Source: Mycobacterium sp. JS623
GTDB taxonomy: Bacteria > Actinomycetota > Actinomycetes > Mycobacteriales > Mycobacteriaceae
Direction of reading: 5' to 3'
DNA: 64,000 nt
NCBI RefSeq assembly: GCF_000328565.1
Contig: NC_019966.1
Span: forward strand, 1,674,001-1,738,000
The position numbers were made by a program, and so were the translations under genes. The first letter of the stretch is position 1. Each line of letters begins with the position of its first letter. The notes beneath the pieces were generated by a model that was not told the DNA's origin, did no database searches, and saw only the letters and a list, made by a program, of their open reading frames with translations. Below are positions 62,473-64,000 of this stretch, piece by piece.

Positions 62473-64000
62473 ATGGCAAAGCACCGCACCTCCACTTCGT
62501 CACGTCGAGCGAAGGGCCGCCACCGTCGTAAGAGGCCGATCGACAGCTATAGCGCGGTTAGCGTCTGGCTCGGCGCGGGGGCACTCACAGTAGGTGTCGG
62601 CGCGGCGCTTGCGACCAGCGCCGCAGGTGTTGCGAGTGCCGATACTGGTGGCTCCTCCAGTTCACCGTCATCAACGTCGTCGGGCGGACAGACAACCAAT
62701 AGTGCGACTTCCAGCACCGATACCTCGAAGCCGGCGCACGTGGTGAGCAATGAGACGACCAATCTGGCAGGCGTGTCTAACGCCTCGAAGAACAGGACCG
62801 AGTCAAAAGGTGCAGAAACCGACTCGTTATCACCATCTGCTCCGTTGAGCAGCGGCGGTCTTGTGCATCATCCAGCCGGAAGTGGAGGCAAAGATCAGCA
62901 TTCGGTCGCCGACGCTGACACTGACGTCGCGCGGTCGGTCGCCGATAGCGCGCAACCGCTGACGCAGTCAATGCATCGCGCCGATGATGTCAGCTCGGGC
63001 GCGCCCGACAGGACGTCTGGCGATAACACGGGGACATCGGCTAAGAAGACCGCGATCTCTGATTCCACACAGTTCAGTTCTGCCGCCGGAAATGCAGGTG
63101 TGCGCTCTACCGAGCCGAAAGCAATCGGGATGGTGGCCGCTTCGGCGACCGCCTTAACCGCACCGGGCGTGATTGCGACGATCCCCGTCGGCAGCGTCTC
63201 CGCGGGGAGCTATAACGGAGGCGGCGCCACGGCAATAACTCCTGATAGCAAGCTCCTTGCGGTTGCAAATTATGAGGCTAACAGCATCCAGTTCATTGAT
63301 ACAGCGACGCTCACGAGTACTGCCCCGCTTCCTGTTCTACATCCGGCCGACATAATCATTAGCCCCAATGGCAAATATATGTACCTCCGAACAGTGCCGG
63401 TACCGCACGGCGGCGCCGAGCCGCTCGGTGATGTGATCGGCCTAGACATATCAGACTTGTCGAATTTGTCGCCGACTGGCGATGCAATCGTGGATAAGCG
63501 CGGTCCGAGTTCGCTCTTATTTTCTCCAAACAGTTCAAAATTATACGTGGTGGATCGATTTAGCAGCGACGCGGTTTACAACACGTATGGCAACTCGTCA
63601 TTCATTCCGTCATCCAAATATAGCGCTTCGGTGTATACGGTTGATCCGGCCACCAATTCGGTCATATCACCAAGCGTCACGGTTGGCGGTCGGCTGACGA
63701 ACGCACTTCTGAGCAAAGACGGCCAACACCTATACGTGACGAGCAACTTCTATAACGACGATGGGGTTGTTACGTCGGCGCGGTTGACGGTTCTCAACAC
63801 GGAAGATAACACGATCGTTGCCACTGTTCCTCTTGCAGGAACGTTGGACGCCGGATCGGCCGTAGACCAAGCAGGTACACGCCTATATGTGAACGCCAGT
63901 AACGCCGCCGGCGATCGGGGCCTTACCGTTTTCAATCTTTCTAATGACAGTGTTCTGACAACGCTTCCGGTCGCCAGCACAGGGAATTTAGTCTTGTCAC
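62473..64000 (+). CDS. Secreted YVTN-type beta-propeller protein, truncated by window end
   Basis: At least 509 residues with no stop before the window end. ATG 62473 follows GAAGGGAAA. A very basic N-terminus (RRAKGRHRRKRP), a hydrophobic signal (SVWLGAGALTVGVGAALATSAAGVASADTGG) and about 180 residues of Ser/Thr/Ala-rich linker come first. Propeller repeats start around residue 235: AITPDSKLLAVANYEANSIQFIDTATLT, IISPNGKYMYLRTV, LLFSPNSSKLYVVDRF, LLSKDGQHLYVTSNFYNDD and DQAGTRLYVNASN. Such propellers are surface-exposed ligand-binding modules. The layout (basic start, ASAD cleavage, low-complexity linker) mirrors the protein at 17138-19057. Confidence 0.75.
   Translation, partial: MAKHRTSTSSRRAKGRHRRKRPIDSYSAVSVWLGAGALTVGVGAALATSAAGVASADTGGSSSSPSSTSSGGQTTNSATSSTDTSKPAHVVSNETTNLAGVSNASKNRTESKGAETDSLSPSAPLSSGGLVHHPAGSGGKDQHSVADADTDVARSVADSAQPLTQSMHRADDVSSGAPDRTSGDNTGTSAKKTAISDSTQFSSAAGNAGVRSTEPKAIGMVAASATALTAPGVIATIPVGSVSAGSYNGGGATAITPDSKLLAVANYEANSIQFIDTATLTSTAPLPVLHPADIIISPNGKYMYLRTVPVPHGGAEPLGDVIGLDISDLSNLSPTGDAIVDKRGPSSLLFSPNSSKLYVVDRFSSDAVYNTYGNSSFIPSSKYSASVYTVDPATNSVISPSVTVGGRLTNALLSKDGQHLYVTSNFYNDDGVVTSARLTVLNTEDNTIVATVPLAGTLDAGSAVDQAGTRLYVNASNAAGDRGLTVFNLSNDSVLTTLPVASTGNLVLS

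Noticed and set aside
44463..64000. Direct repeat of the tRNA-Ala end marking the right boundary
   Set aside because: Read through the remaining sequence without finding a convincing copy of its 3' end, so the right edge stays open.

Overview
This window looks like a chromosome segment of a fast-growing mycobacterium (Mycolicibacterium-like). The base composition is GC-rich and GTG starts, GTGA/ATGA start-stop overlaps and apparently leaderless genes are common. Typical mycobacterial families are present: an F420-type LLM oxidoreductase, an alpha/beta-hydrolase fused to a class III cyclase, DUF4333 lipoproteins and secreted proteins with an Ala-Ser-Ala-Asp cleavage region. Assignments rest on reading the translated sequence; no database search was run.

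Region 1 (1-9197) starts with an IclR regulator divergent from a four-gene catabolic set (SDR, acetoacetate-decarboxylase-like protein, two related amidohydrolases). A universal stress protein, a TVP38-type membrane protein, a second SDR and a hydrolase-cyclase fusion follow. Region 2 (9194-14055) is GlcNAc uptake and breakdown: EIICB (nagE), EIIA (crr), nagB, nagA and a DJ-1/PfpI-like gene. Region 3 (14124-20155) has a two-gene paralogous stress-type operon behind a SigF-like promoter, a TetR/P450 pair, a large secreted DUF1214-like protein, another TetR and a small zinc-ribbon protein.

Region 4 (20170-28033) is a histidine-utilisation operon (hutU, an M20 amidohydrolase, hutF, hutI, hutH) with overlapping stops and starts and a divergent IclR regulator. 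Region 5 (28046-36142) holds an SRPBCC-TetR operon with a 28-bp palindrome over its start codon, small secreted proteins, and glpF-dhaKLM for dihydroxyacetone/glycerol use with its own IclR gene. DhaM is a full EIIA-HPr-EI fusion and could also energise the GlcNAc PTS. Region 6 (36164-44330) is housekeeping: lipoprotein, YbaK-like deacylase, LLM oxidoreductase, a FluC pair with a triple DUF190 protein, phosphoglucomutase and an MFS transporter.

Region 7 begins at an intact tRNA-Ala(GGC) (44387-44462) and is an integrated mobile element, probably an integrative conjugative element. A large serine recombinase reads antisense through the tRNA. Next to it is a second integration module: tyrosine integrase, Xis-like HTH protein, and a tRNA-Lys 3'-half core with arm-type repeats on both sides, which is an attP-like arrangement. 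An ImmR/ImmA-like repressor-protease pair, ArdA antirestriction protein, RHH protein, DNA methyltransferase, replication-relaxation protein and a VirD4/HerA-like ATPase follow. Three TTGAA-N4-TTCAA boxes lie upstream of the repressor and of the transfer operon. The distal part carries an unassigned operon (vWA protein, four-helix membrane protein, lipoprotein, acidic protein) and a divergent orphan cargo gene. The right edge is unresolved. The last 3.4 kb hold a small secreted protein, an XRE regulator behind 15-bp-phased repeats, a DUF6907-like protein, a 510-bp gene-poor stretch and a secreted YVTN-propeller protein cut by the window end.
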